From NCBI RefSeq assembly GCF_010183535.1, contig NC_071331.1, forward strand, positions 372,001-436,000: 64,000 nucleotides of DNA, written 5' to 3'. Numbering within the stretch: position 1 is the stretch's first letter; each line of letters opens with the position of its first letter. Origin of the DNA: Caenorhabditis remanei. Lineage: Eukaryota > Nematoda > Chromadorea > Rhabditida > Rhabditidae. The notes under the pieces were generated by a model. It did no database searches, was not told the origin of the DNA, and saw only the letters and a list, made by a program, of their open reading frames with translations. This document shows, piece by piece, positions 32,501 to 43,772 of the stretch. The position numbers were made by a program, and so were the translations under genes.

Positions 32501-34386
32501 GTGAGAACTGTGCCGAGCTAATAATACATACCTATTATTCAAAAAGCTCACTGTCCGATGTGTTCCACTCGATTGCTTATAATCCTCACAAAAGTTCCAC
32601 ATATCGTATCGTAATTTCACACGATGACAGTTATCCACAAGATACTTCAACAAGTCGCTCTCTTCTTTTTCACTCCATGCTTTGCGGTCATTTGTCAACT
32701 GAAAATAATTTCTTCGTTTCACTTCTTATTCACTTATTCATGGTTTTTACAATACGCGCTCTACCGAAAATTAAAATCTTTGATGATTTCGGTAGAGCGC
32801 ACATGTAAAACTGTGCTCCTGTTGAATACCTTCAGTCTCCCATCATGTGATGTGTATCTCTCGATGTGTCTGTATGAATTCAACTTGACATCTGCATTCT
32901 CACAGAGTCTGAATAAATAAGAAAATTCATCCGAGAATCACTTTTGACTTACTCCTGGAGAAGATCATCTCCAATTTTGATCTTCAATGCGAACATCATC
33001 TTGACACGTGTCTCCACATCCAAATTCGTTAATTCGTTGATTTTCAGTTCATCGATTCTGAAAATGATATTTATTTTAAGAAAGAACTGATACTCCACCT
33101 GCTCTTAATGTATGATACATATCGATCTGATTCCTTCAGCTCTTTGAATTCCTTAGCCACTTCGAGCACATCAAACGGAAATTGCACATTCTGACATTTC
33201 TCAAGACAGAATTTGATTAAATCTGCTTCGTCTTCTTCGCTCCATCCGCGGTTACCTGCCTTCTGAAATTTCCATGATTAAGAGTCTGTGATTCATAAAA
33301 AACAAACCTTATCCATCAATTCGAGACTGCCATCTCGAGCCACATAACTTCTGATATATCCATTCTTATGCAAAACCACAACGGCTTCTTTTCGAAGTCT
33401 GGAAATGAATGAAAATGATTGAATGAATCACTTAAAAACCACTCTCACTCAGCCAACACATCCTCCTTAATCCTCGTATTCGTAAAGTACATCAATCTGA
33501 CTTTCTTTTCCAAATCGAATTCAGAAGACTCGAAAATTCGACTTCTCACGATTCGATATCTTTCAGTTAGGAAGAAACATGACTCTTTTGAACCCGTTGA
33601 TTCTCGATATTTAGAGATAAATAAGTCGCCACTGATAGTCTTTTCCATTGAACTCGATAACTTTTCAATCAGACGAAGCATCTGATTGTCCGTTCTGAAA
33701 ATAGTCGCCGGGTCGTTTTCGTTCTGAAATTTCATATGTTTAGAGTTGAAGATTACCTAAAATGAATCTAACCTCATAGGCATCCAACTTCAATCCTCCC
33801 CGTATTTTCTCCTGGTAATAAACGATTCGTTTGTTTCCATTCAATTTGACAATTGCATCTTTACGAAGTCTGAAAATGATTCTAACTAATCAGTCGACTC
33901 GATATTCATTCTCACTCTTCCAACAGCTCCGTTCCAATTCTCGCTTTCAATCCGAACATCATTTTGATCTTTGTCTCTGTTTCGTATTCGTCAGACATGA
34001 GCATTTCCACCCGGAACTCAAGAACTCTGAAATTGAAACATAATACCATTTTTGCGTTCGGAAGCAGCTGACATCTAACAGGAAGCGAGTTATAGCTCGA
34101 GTTCTGGACAACGGACAGAAGATAACTTCTTCGATCCAGAACTCTATCCTTGTCAGAATTTAGTTAACTCTGACTATAAAAATGAAATCTAAACTTTCAA
34201 ATTTCCATTCCAAGAAACTCACTTTGTTCTCACAGATTCCGGAGTTTTATTCGTTTCATTGGCTCTTCTAAACTCTTCGCATAACTGATCGATATCAAAT
34301 CGAATTCGTGTGTTTTGACACTTTTCAACGAGGAAATCGTAGAGAACGTCTTCTTCTTCTTCCGACCATTGTATCTCGTCTGTCAT
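29593..34386 (-). CDS. Four-SPK-domain protein, intact copy, with helical C-terminal module
   Basis: Fifteen exons give about 1009 residues: about 34386-34223, 34026-33916, 33869-33773 (SPK-1); 33723-33449, 33398-33308 (SPK-2); 33261-33098, 33057-32953, 32908-32830 (SPK-3); 32698-32532, 32340-32230, 32047-31628 (SPK-4); 30974-30843, 30798-30100, 30056-29705, 29655-29593. Domain starts read WSEEEEDVLYDFLVEKCQNT, NQMLRLIEKLSSSMEKTIS, WSEEDEADLIKFCLEKCQNV and WSEKEESDLLKYLVDNCHRV. The region after SPK-4 is a long disordered linker with basic KRRRRES and EEEE stretches, probably nuclear. The C-terminal module has ESMDLKDFLKNLSDSFFYLN, DDFQKKIDGIIGGISG and RKILRALQQILEFVSP. Each SPK unit begins and ends in phase 0. 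ATG follows a TTCAG acceptor. A truncated duplicate lies at 38858-42257. Confidence 0.85.
31079..31535. mobile_element. Tc1/mariner-like palindromic element, best-preserved copy
   Basis: Starts CAGTAGTACCGCTCAAAAGG and ends with the inverse GAGCGGTACTG, flanked on both sides by TA (31077-31078 and 31536-31537). Internal palindromic segments with TTTTTGTAGTTTACCATTTT and its inverse make it almost wholly self-complementary. It is in intron 11 of the intact four-SPK gene and is absent from the matching intron of the duplicate gene (about 39405-39585). Confidence 0.8.
32385..32525. mobile_element. Family A MITE
   Basis: Terminal motifs GCACGCTTCTTACAACCACG and GGAGCGCAGTTGTGAGAACT with the GAGAGACTCAGTG core. 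It lies in intron 9 of the intact four-SPK gene. The matching intron of the duplicate (about 40193-40229) has no insertion, which gives an empty site for comparison. Confidence 0.8.
32750..32815. mobile_element. Short inverted-repeat element
   Basis: ACGCGCTCTACCGAAAATTA pairs with GATTTCGGTAGAGCGCACAT. It looks like two family A termini joined with the middle lost. It is in intron 8 of the intact four-SPK gene; the duplicate has a different insertion in this intron. Confidence 0.6.
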
Positions 34387-34723
34387 CTGAATATTGAAGG
34401 AATGGGTCTAGATCTGATAAGAAATAAAAGAGAAATATTGATATGAATCAAACAGACAACATTTAAAATAGAGATTAGAATGAATCGATTCGTTATTTTA
34501 TTAAAATTTGACCGTTGCGTGATGAATGAATTGGTTTGTAAAAAAGTGCGGATAAAATGAGTAAAGTGTAAATATAATGAGATTTTAGGGGTTGTCGGGG
34601 AAATTACTTTCAATATTAAAAGGGTAACAATGTAGGGAAAACAGTAGTTAAAAAGGGATTGGGTTTGTAACAAGAAGATGATGAAAAACTGTAAAAAAAG
34701 AGAATGAGAATGGAATAAATGAA

Positions 34724-37585
34724 TCAACTTGAGTGTTTGAGATACAAGTAGATTGTGTTGAAATGATTCAGAAGGAATTGAGTGGGAATCATCTGAAAAC
34801 GAATTGATTATTCAAACCTCAGCTATTTATCTAAATTACCATATTCTCCCTATCGATTTCAGCAATCATTTTATCGATTTTCTCTTGAAAATCAGCAAAA
34901 ATGACGCTGCTCATCATGTAGAGAGTGATCTTCAGTTTAGTTAGAAAATCCTTGACATTTAAAGATTGTGTAGTAGACGGTGTGCTCTTTTTGGCGAAAA
35001 CGAGAAACGTGTCGATGAAAGGGGTAATGTCCGAAATCAAGATATTCTGATCCGTGAATCCATTCATTTCCTTATCCAATGTCTTCAAAAACCCTTCAAA
35101 TTCTTTCGAATACAAACACTGAACGAATTCCTTCATCCAGATGAAAACACTTCTCAAGCTGATTGACGTCTTCATCGAATCGCAGGAAATTCTGAAATAA
35201 CTCTGTTTTATGTGGATTTACGAAAGATGTACTCACTGATTTCCTGACGAATCATCACTAGTTGGAATCATTGTATTCTGATTCTCCTTCGGAGTTTCCC
35301 CAGAATCCACTCCACGTTTTGCTCGTTTCGATGGATCCACTTCATCTTCTTCTCCAATCTTTCTCTTCAAATATAAAAATTTGCTCAAATTTTTGAATAA
35401 AAAATTCTAAACTCACCGGAAGTAGGATAGGGGGTGAAGGATCAGACATGTGATCCACGATAGTCAGCGCACCTGACGATGACGGAACATTTGGATCCGA
35501 GTGATTCGAAGAATCCTCTGTCGATGATTCAATGGAATCTCCTCCAAGAGTCATGGTCTCCATACCTTGTAGGTTATCTTGAAATCCTAAATCATAGTTT
35601 GGATCTGGATAGTAATTGGCTGGATCATATGGATCATTATATTCATAATGATGAGGGCTTTCGTTGCCACGACTTCCTGGGCGGATCCGATTTAACGAAT
35701 CTTCGTCATCATTTTGAGTAATTGGAGCATCCAATTGCTCCGATTGAGCTGGCTTTTCTTCTCGATGAGTTGTTGGAGCTTTTTCCACTTCAGCTGGTCT
35801 TGTATTTCTTTGCGGTTTCTCCTCTTCCCTGACAACTTGTTCGAGAATACGACATAGTACAGGTCTTGCTAATTCGATTTCAACTTTTAAGAGTGTGTCC
35901 GAGATCTTGACTCGAATATCTTCAACAGTGAGACCCATTTCTTGATAAGCTAAAGCTTCTGCTTCGTCAGGTAGATCTGGTTTCAGTGGAAATTGTGCAT
36001 TGATGTTGAGAGCCGCGTTCAGACCCTTCTTTTCTGAGTTGTATCGGTAATATGGGAATGAGAACCGCTTCAGATTCTCCTCCATGGACGCCATTGTCTG
36101 AAAAATTATAATAAATTATAATTGATTCCAAATTTTATAAAAATTTACCTTCACCATGATTGATTTTTCGGTCTGTCTATTATCTAAAATAGACTGCTCA
36201 TCTGTTGATAGTCTTGGATCTTTAAATGTTTCGCACATCATTCCGGATAGCTTCTGATAATCAAAGTGAAGAGACAAATTTTGGTAAGAGATGTTTGCTC
36301 TTTGTTGCAAATGTCTTGACAACCCAAACAGAAGTCCTTCGATAGAATTTGCTACCATCTCAGAACAAAAACAAGTTGGGCATTTACTGCCGTGTTGAAT
36401 TCCTTCCATTAATGGCAAAAGAACATGTAGAGTGAAGAGAGTGTCGAATTTTTCAATGCTCCATTTGTGAGGATGACCGGGAGCAAGAGATGAATCATTT
36501 TCGTACCAAGTAATCAGGAGATAGAGCCAATATCCAGCCGACTGGAATCTGCAAAAAATAGAAATATTTCTAACTAAGTGATGAAATTACTTACAAACTT
36601 TGAGAACTGTCGAAGTGCCTGTGATCGTACTCATTTGTGGTTCTAGAAGCCAACTGTGCACGTTCGACGGCTATCTCGAATCTCTCGGGAATAATAATCT
36701 CAACCAAATTTGGTCTATTATTCTCCGACGAGATACCTCCAACTGCTATTCGGACATGTAGAGATTGGTTTTCAGATCGGAAAGTCGAAAAACCAAAGTA
36801 CTGGTTAATGGACGAGAACGATTGAGATACAATCGTGTTTAATGATCCGAAGACTCTGCAAGCGTGTAACAAGTTGTCGGTGAAATTCGTGAAAGCCGAT
36901 TTTTCGTCTTGAAGGTTGATTGCGGCCGAGATTTGAGGCGGAAATGCGCACAGTAGACCATGAAGAGGACGTAGTTGACCACCGGCTACAAAATATAATT
37001 CTTATTGATTTTTTCCAGTCAAAAGCTCAAAATTTTCTTTAAAAAATTATCCAATATCAATATTGATTGAGTTTTTAGACAATTTAGAGCAATTAAATGC
37101 TAAAAATTTGCTAAAAACTCGGTCAATATCAATAATGATTGAATTTTTAGACATTTTGGAGCAATTAAATGAGAAAAATACTTACAGAAAGTTAGGTAGC
37201 CGTTGTTGTGAAACTCTTTGGTGAGCGCTGCGGTGTCGTACACCGGTTTCCTCGGTTTCTTATCCTTTTTTCCCCTCTTTCTCTTTTTGCTTTTCTTCTT
37301 TTTGCCAGCTGATGTACTTGGACCGTCCGTTTCATCACCAGATTCCTCACCAGATTTCTCTTCCTTTTTGTTCTTAGGCTTCTTTTTGTGTTTCTGCTTG
37401 GTGCCAGCTGTTGAAGAAGTTGGAACTTCAACTCCAGATTCCGAATCCTCTGTGTTGTTCTCTGATTGTGTTGGGTCGTCTTCATCTGAAGAACTCTTTG
37501 GCTCCTTTTGACTTCTTTTTGGTTTTGGTGAGAGAACAGCTTTCGCTGAACCTCTTTTACGTGAGGTTGGTTGTCGAGTTGACAT
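34724..37585 (-). CDS. Unknown charged protein, apparently spliced to a captured SPK-family C-terminal module
   Basis: Core exons about 37585-37186, 36984-36596, 36549-36151 and 36098-35417 encode about 624 residues. The N-terminal 115 residues are a basic/acidic disordered region (KRGSAKAVLSPKPKRS, SAGKKKKSKKRKRGKKDKKP), a likely nuclear localisation region. The middle is globular with SKCPTCFCSEM and IEGLLFGLSRHLQQR; the end is acidic and proline-rich. I do not recognise a family. After ILLP comes a good GTGAGT donor; reading through gives a short AT-rich tail and stop at 35342. A 52-nt intron to a GAAG acceptor at about 35365 joins in frame to KIGEEDEVDPSKRAK and on to SLNVKDFLTKLKITLYMMSS, ending near 34724, for about 806 residues. 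That tail is nearly identical to the 3' end of the SPK gene at 42601-45337. Confidence 0.55.
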
Positions 37586-38389
37586 GTGTTTACTGAAAAT
37601 TTAATAATGAAGGGAGTAAAATTTAAAAATTTAAGCAATTTTAAATGATAAATACGTGAAATATGTATTTTGGATATATAATTTTAATTAAAAAGTGTTG
37701 AAATGAATAAAATTCACTCAAAACATGGATAAAATGGATGAAGTAGAAGATGTTTACGATAAATATGTAAGAAAAAGTATTTTTTATATATAATTTCAAT
37801 TAAAACGGCTCAAAAGCCTCTAAAACATAGAAAACAAGCTGAAATTCTCGAAAATACTGATAAAATGAAAAAAACACGCAATTTTGACGAATAATAAGTT
37901 ATAAAATGTATTTTTTAAATATAAATTTGATATAAAAGTGTAGAAAACCACTAAAATATATACATTAAAGCTGAAATTCCCGCAGAAATGCTGAAAATCC
38001 CCAAAGTCCGCAATTTCGCGGGGATTACTGTCTGCAGAAAGTACGCAGAGAGGTGTTGCACTAAAAATTCACAAATGAGCCCAGAAAAGTGTTGAACGGA
38101 CAAAAACAGATGCCACCATTGGATTCGTCATGAAAAATTGAGTAAAAACAAAAAAAAACAATTAAAATTTATTTATTTAATAAAAATTAATTCTACGCCC
38201 CGCCCACTGCACACAAAACATGGCGAAGCGCGGAACCCGGGAGATGTCGGCTGCTACTATAGGGTTTAAAGCCTGAACTTTCGTTTCGAACAACAGGTAC
38301 ACATAAGAGACGGATAGTGGGTTTACAGACACAGGAGGACCTAACTAATAATAAGACGCGAAAATGCGTTAATTTTTGGAGTCATAAGA
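37586..38389. other. Upstream region of the inserted gene
   Basis: AT-rich DNA with repeated AAAATGTATTTTTTATATAT-type stretches, then a GC-rich patch (38195-38300) containing GGCGAAGCGCGGAACCCGG. It holds the presumed promoter of the gene starting at 37585. The sequence ends at about 38389, where duplicated SPK-gene sequence begins. No other gene seen. Confidence 0.5.
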
Positions 38390-38885
38390 TCTCTAGATTC
38401 TCTAGGTGCCGATTCAGTGGACTTTTCAGCAGAAATCTCAGAGATTGCATCAGTTTCTGTGGTCACTGACACCGAAGCTTTCGAAGTCTCCGATGTATCT
38501 TTTGAAGTCGTTGGATTCTGTTGTTCTTCTCCGTTATCCGCATGACAAGCACTTCCTTGCGAGTTGCTTTCATTATTTCCCGAATTCGGAGCAACTACTG
38601 GATTTTGACTGTTTCCCTTGAGCATTGAAGCAGTCTTCTGATTCTTGATCGAGTTTTCAGATGGAACTTCTTTCGCGGCGACATTCTCTTTTTCAACTTC
38701 TCCCACCGTTTTCACTGTCATTCCATTTGAATCCATCTTTTTCTGTGAATTATCTCCGACGACTGTGCCACGTGCCTTTGATTGTTCAGTTATCTCTTTG
38801 ACACGATTTTCGATTCTCTGGTTGACAATGTTTGCAATAATGGCTTCAGCACTCTTCTCATTGGACTTGGTAGTGTCGCCATAAC
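38390..38885 (-). pseudogene. Stranded internal fragment of a two-SPK gene
   Basis: Nearly identical to 43265-43772, the linker exon of the SPK gene at 42601-45337 (GDTTKSNEKSAEAIIANIVN through APRESRDLMTPK). It has no start codon, no SPK domain and no downstream exon. Upstream it is fused, out of frame, to the last exon of the truncated four-SPK gene; downstream it breaks off at 38389 where the inserted sequence starts. The missing remainder lies at 34724-35364, on the other side of the inserted gene. Confidence 0.8.
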
Positions 38886-41800
38886 TCGACAACCGAATTT
38901 CCAGACTTCATCGATTCTCTGATTGGTAGTGTCTCCATCACAGAAATACTATTTGAACTATTTGGTGTCTCCTCCTCCATTGGATTTTCATCACTAGAAT
39001 CACTATTTCCAATGGTTTCCTCATTCATCTGTTTGTCAGACTCCTTTTCATCGTCAATCGCTCTTCCAGTTCCACGCAACACCGATTTCATTCGTATCTC
39101 TTCCAGATTTTTTTCGATTTTCTTATCGCCTGACTCTCTTCTGCGTCTCTTCTCATCATCATCGTCATTCGAATCTCCTTGAATATATTGATCATCCAAT
39201 GCAGAGTGTGTGCTAAAAACAAGAAAAAGTTAAGAATAAAAACAAATGGAAACTCACAAATCATTGAAATCATCAACTGGCGGAATCGGATCGAAAGCAA
39301 GATCTGGATATGGGGAAGCGTATGTATGATCAGTCATTGAATTCTCCTCAGAATTATTTCTAGATGATCGCTCACTGACGTCACGAGAGCTGAAAATGAT
39401 AGCTATCATTGGGGAGAGGAGAATTACGAGAATAGATTTAGAGTTTCGAGGGAAAGAATCAGTAGGAACGGTGTGCTGAAACCAGTCCATGTGAGCCCAT
39501 AAATCGTTCTGGGCAAGTTTCAAAATATATTCATGATATATTATAGTTTTCCATTTCCTTTAGAATTCTAGTTCCCCCGATCTCACTTACAAACTTTTGA
39601 GAACAGTCTCACGAGCGCCTCCTTCTCTCCTATTTTCAGATGCATTCGATACAATATTTGATTCCATTGAAATCGAAGTTGTTGCAGGATTTTGAGAATA
39701 ATACACTTCTTCTTCGATGGAAATTGGAGCAGTAGTTGTCCCATGGATCATCGGAAACTGATCCGTATCTGGTTCGACACTCATGGGAATATGTCCAGTT
39801 TCTACTTTTATTTCTTTCTTAACAACAATTCTCTTCTGATTGACACTTCTTCGTGTCACTCTTCCAATCGAATCTTCATTCTGAACATCTTCATCTGATT
39901 CCTGGATCACATCGTCCACTCTGGGAAGTTTCAATTTTCCGTCATTCGATCTATACGTTTTGATCTTTTTATAACCGTCTACTTCCACTTCTGCATTCTT
40001 TCGGAATCTGAAACATATCATATTAATACATTCAATTTGACAGAGAAAATGAATCGAATAGAGTACGTACTCAATGAGAAGATCCTCCCTAATCATAGCT
40101 CCCAATCCAAACAACAATTGAGCTTTTGTCTCTAAATCCAACTCTGTTGAATCGTTGATTTTTGGACGTAACTGTTCCATTCTGAAATTCAAATATATCG
40201 TTTCTTTTCGATTCTAAAATAATACATACCTATTATTCAAAAAGTTCACTGTCCGATGTGTTCCACTCGATTGCTTATAATCCTCGCAGAAATTATAAAT
40301 ATCGTATCGTAATTTCACACGATGACAGTTATCCACAAGATACTTCAACAACTCGTTTTCTTCTTTCTCAGTCCATGTGTTTGGCAGCTGAAAAGGCCTA
40401 CTTCGTTTCACTTCCTATTTTCAAGAAACACGGAATTGTATAACTCCAGTTGTGTTAATCACAAATTTCGAGGAAAAAACTACTTGGAAAAAGGCGCAGC
40501 CAAGCGCGCTGATTGGCTATTCAGTTGCTAATTAGCTTTCAGCAGTCAATCAGCACACCTGGCTCCGTCCTTTTCCGAGGAATTCGTTTCCCAAGAGTTA
40601 TTTTCCCTCGGAATTTGTGAGGTCTCGTGCTAATGACTACCTTCAGTCTCCCATCATGTGATGTGTATCTCTCGATGTGTCTGTATGAATTCAACTTGAC
40701 ATCAGCGTTCTCACAGAGTCTGAAAATGTGGAATATGAGGAAATTCAGAGAATCACTTTTGACTTACTCCTGGAGAAGATCATCTCCAATTTTGATCTTC
40801 AATGCGAACATCATCTTGACACGTGTCTCCACATCCAAATTCGTTAATTCGTTGATTTTCAGAGAAGCCATTCTAAAAACTCAAGGATATTTCTACAAAA
40901 AGAGAGGCAGATTTTAAAAATTCCGGATAATTTTTCGCTGAAAAGTTGTAGCTTACGTCCTTTACCTGCTCTTAATGTATGATACAGATCGATCTGATTC
41001 CTTCAGCTCTTTGAATTCCTTAGCCAGTTGGTACAAATCGAACGGAAATTCCATATTCTGACATTTCTCAAGACAGAATTGGGTCAAATCCACTTTTTCT
41101 TCTTCGCTCCATTCGTGGTCAATCTTCTGAAATGCCTTTGATTTAGAATATGTGATTCATGATTCATGAAGAAGAACGAACCTTATCCATCAATTTGAAA
41201 CTATCATCTAGAGCCATATAACTTCTGATATATCCTCCCGTTTTGTGCAATATCACTAAGGCGTCTTTTCGGAGTCTGGAAAAGAAGAAAACTGATTGAA
41301 TGAATCACTAAAAACTACTCTCACTCAGCCAACACATTCTCCTCAATCCTCGTATTCGTGAAGTACATCAATCTGACTTTCTTTTCCAAATCGAATTCAG
41401 AAGACTCGAAAATTCGACTTCTCACGATTCGATATCTTTCAGTTAGGAAGAAACATGACTCTTTTGAACCCGTTGATTCTCGATATTTAGTGATAAACGA
41501 GGGGATAGAGATAGTCTTTTCCATCGAATTCGATAACTTTTCAATCAGACGAAGCATCTGATTGTCCGTTCTGAAAATAGTCGCCGGGTCGTTTTCGTTC
41601 TGAAATTTCTTATGTTTAGAGTTGAAGATTACCTAAAACGAATCTAACCTCATAGGCATCCAACTTCAATCCTCCCCGTATTCTCTCCTGGTAAAAGACG
41701 ATTCGTTTGTTTCCATTCAATTTGACAATTGCATCTTTACGAAGTCTGAAAATGATTCTAGCTAATCAGTCGACTCGACATAAGTTCTCACTCTTCCAAC

Positions 41801-42257
41801 AGCTCTCTTCCAATTCTCGCTTTCAATCCGAACATCATTTTGATCTTTGTCTCTGTTTCGTATTCGTCAGACATGAGCATTTCCACCCGGAACTCAAGAA
41901 CTCTGAAATTGAAACATAATACCATTTTTGCGTTCGGAAGCAGCTGATATCTAACAGGAAGCGAGTTATAGCTCGAGTTCTGGAGAACGGACAGAAGATA
42001 ACTTCTCCAGAACTCTATCTTTGACAGAATTCAGTTAATTCTGACTATAAAAATGAAATCTAAACTTTCAAATTTCCATTTCCAGAAACTCACTTTGTTC
42101 TCACAGATTCCGGAGTTTTATTCGTTTCATTGGCTCTTCTAAACTCTTCGCACAACTGATCGATATCGAATCGAATTCGCGTGTTTTGACACTTTTCAAC
42201 AAGGAAATCGTAGAGAACGTCTTCTTCTTCTTCCGACCATTGTATCTCGTCTGTCAT
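38858..42257 (-). CDS. Four-SPK-domain protein, truncated duplicate
   Basis: Thirteen exons, about 752 residues, colinear with exons 1-13 of the gene at 29593-34386 and with the same phases. All four SPK domains are open: WSEEEEDVLYDFLVEKCQNT, SNSMEKTISIPSFITKY, WSEEEKVDLTQFCLEKCQNM and WTEKEENELLKYLVDNCHRV. The linker runs to ESMKSGNSVV, where the sequence switches at about 38886 to the linker of the neighbouring SPK gene in the wrong frame. This adds only ELWRHYQVQ and a stop at 38858. The helical C-terminal module is therefore missing. Intron 8 contains an insertion (40460-40619) not present in the intact copy. It may be a dominant-negative-like short isoform or a gene on its way to decay; I cannot tell which. 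Confidence 0.75.
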
Positions 42258-43772
42258 CTGAAAATTGAAGAGCTCTCTGATCTGAAATCGATTAGAAATA
42301 AAAGGAAATAAATATTGATATGAATCAAACAGACAACATTTAAAATAGAGATTAGAATGAATCGATTCGTTATTTTATTAAAATTTGACCGTTGCGTGAT
42401 GAATGAATTGGTTTGTAAAAAAGTGCGGATAAAATGAGTAAAGTGTAAATATAATGAGATTTTAGGGGTTGTCGGGGAAATTACTTTCAATATTAAAAGG
42501 GTAACAATGTAGGGAAAACAGTAGTTAAAAAGGGATTGGGTTTGTAACAAGAAGATGATGAAAAACTGTAAAAAAAGAGAATGAGAATGGAATAAATGAA
42601 TCAACTTGAGTGTTTGAGATACAAGTAGATTGTGTTGAAATGATTCAGAAGGAATTGAGTGGGAATCATCTGAAAACGAAGGAATTGATTATTCAAATCT
42701 CAGCTATTTATCTAAATTACCATATTCTCCCTATCGATTTCAGCAATCATTTTATCGATTTTCTCTTGAAAATCAGCAAAAATGACGCTGCTCATCATGT
42801 AGAGAGTGATCTTCAGTTTAGTTAGAAAATCCTTGACATTTAAAGATTGTGTAGTAGACGTTGTGCTCTTTTTGGCGAAAACGAGAAACGTGTCGATGAA
42901 AGGGGTAATGTCCGAAATCAAGATATTCTGATCCGTGAATCCATTCATTTCCTTTTCCAATGTCTTCAAAAACCCTTCAAATTCTTTCGAATACAAACAC
43001 TGAACGAATTCCTTCATCCAGATGAAAACACTTCTCAAGCTGATTGACGTCTTCATCGAATCGCAGGAAATTCTGAAATAACTCTGTTTTATGTGGATTT
43101 ACGAAAGATGTACTCACTGATTTCCTGACGAATCATCACTAGTTGGAATCATTGTATTCTGATTCTCCTTCGGAGTTTCCCCAGAATCCACTCCACATTT
43201 TGCTCGTTTCGATGGATCCACTTCATCTTCTTCTCCAATCTTTCTCTTCAAATCTCCACGTGGAATATTTGGAGTCATAAGATCTCTTGATTCTCTAGGT
43301 GCCGATTCAGTGGACTTTTCAGCAGAAATCTCAGAGATTGCATCAGTTTCTGTGGTCACTGACACCGAAGCTTTCGAAGTCTCCGATTGATTTTTTGAAG
43401 TCGTTGGATTCTGTTGTTCTTCTCCGTTATCCGCATGACAAGCACTCCCTTGCGAGTTGCTTTCATTATTTCCCGAATTCGGAGCAACTACTGGATTTTG
43501 ACTGTTTCCCTTGAGCATTGAAGCAGTCTTCTGATTCTTGATCGAGTTTTCAGATGGAACTTCTTTCGCGGCGACATTCTCTTTTTCAACTTCTCCCACC
43601 GTTTTCACTGTCATTCCATTTGAATCCATCTTTTTCTGTGAATTATCTCCGACGACTGTGCCACGTGCCTTTGATTGTTCAGTTATCTCTTTGACACGAT
43701 TTTCGATTCTCTGGTTGACAATGTTTGCAATAATGGCTTCAGCACTCTTCTCATTGGACTTGGTAGTGTCGC
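38886..43772. repeat. Tandem duplication unit (copy 2) of the SPK region
   Basis: This 4.9-kb segment corresponds to 30486-35364 plus 38390-38885. Introns, UTRs and the 340-bp spacer between the two genes match as well as the exons (compare 34387-34723 with 42258-42600), so this is a genomic duplication and not a retrocopy. Ends: one inside the last linker exon of the four-SPK gene, one inside the linker exon of the two-SPK gene. Confidence 0.85.
40460..40619. mobile_element. Inverted-repeat element specific to the duplicate
   Basis: CACAAATTTCGAGGAAAAAA at the left pairs with TTTTCCCTCGGAATTTGTG at the right; inner arms include CGCGCTGATTGGCTATTCAG. It is in intron 8 of the truncated four-SPK gene and absent from the same intron of the intact gene. 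Confidence 0.65.

Noticed and set aside
37218..37511. 97-codon plus-strand frame rich in Phe and Ser
   Set aside because: Antisense shadow of the lysine/glutamate-rich first exon of the gene at 37585.
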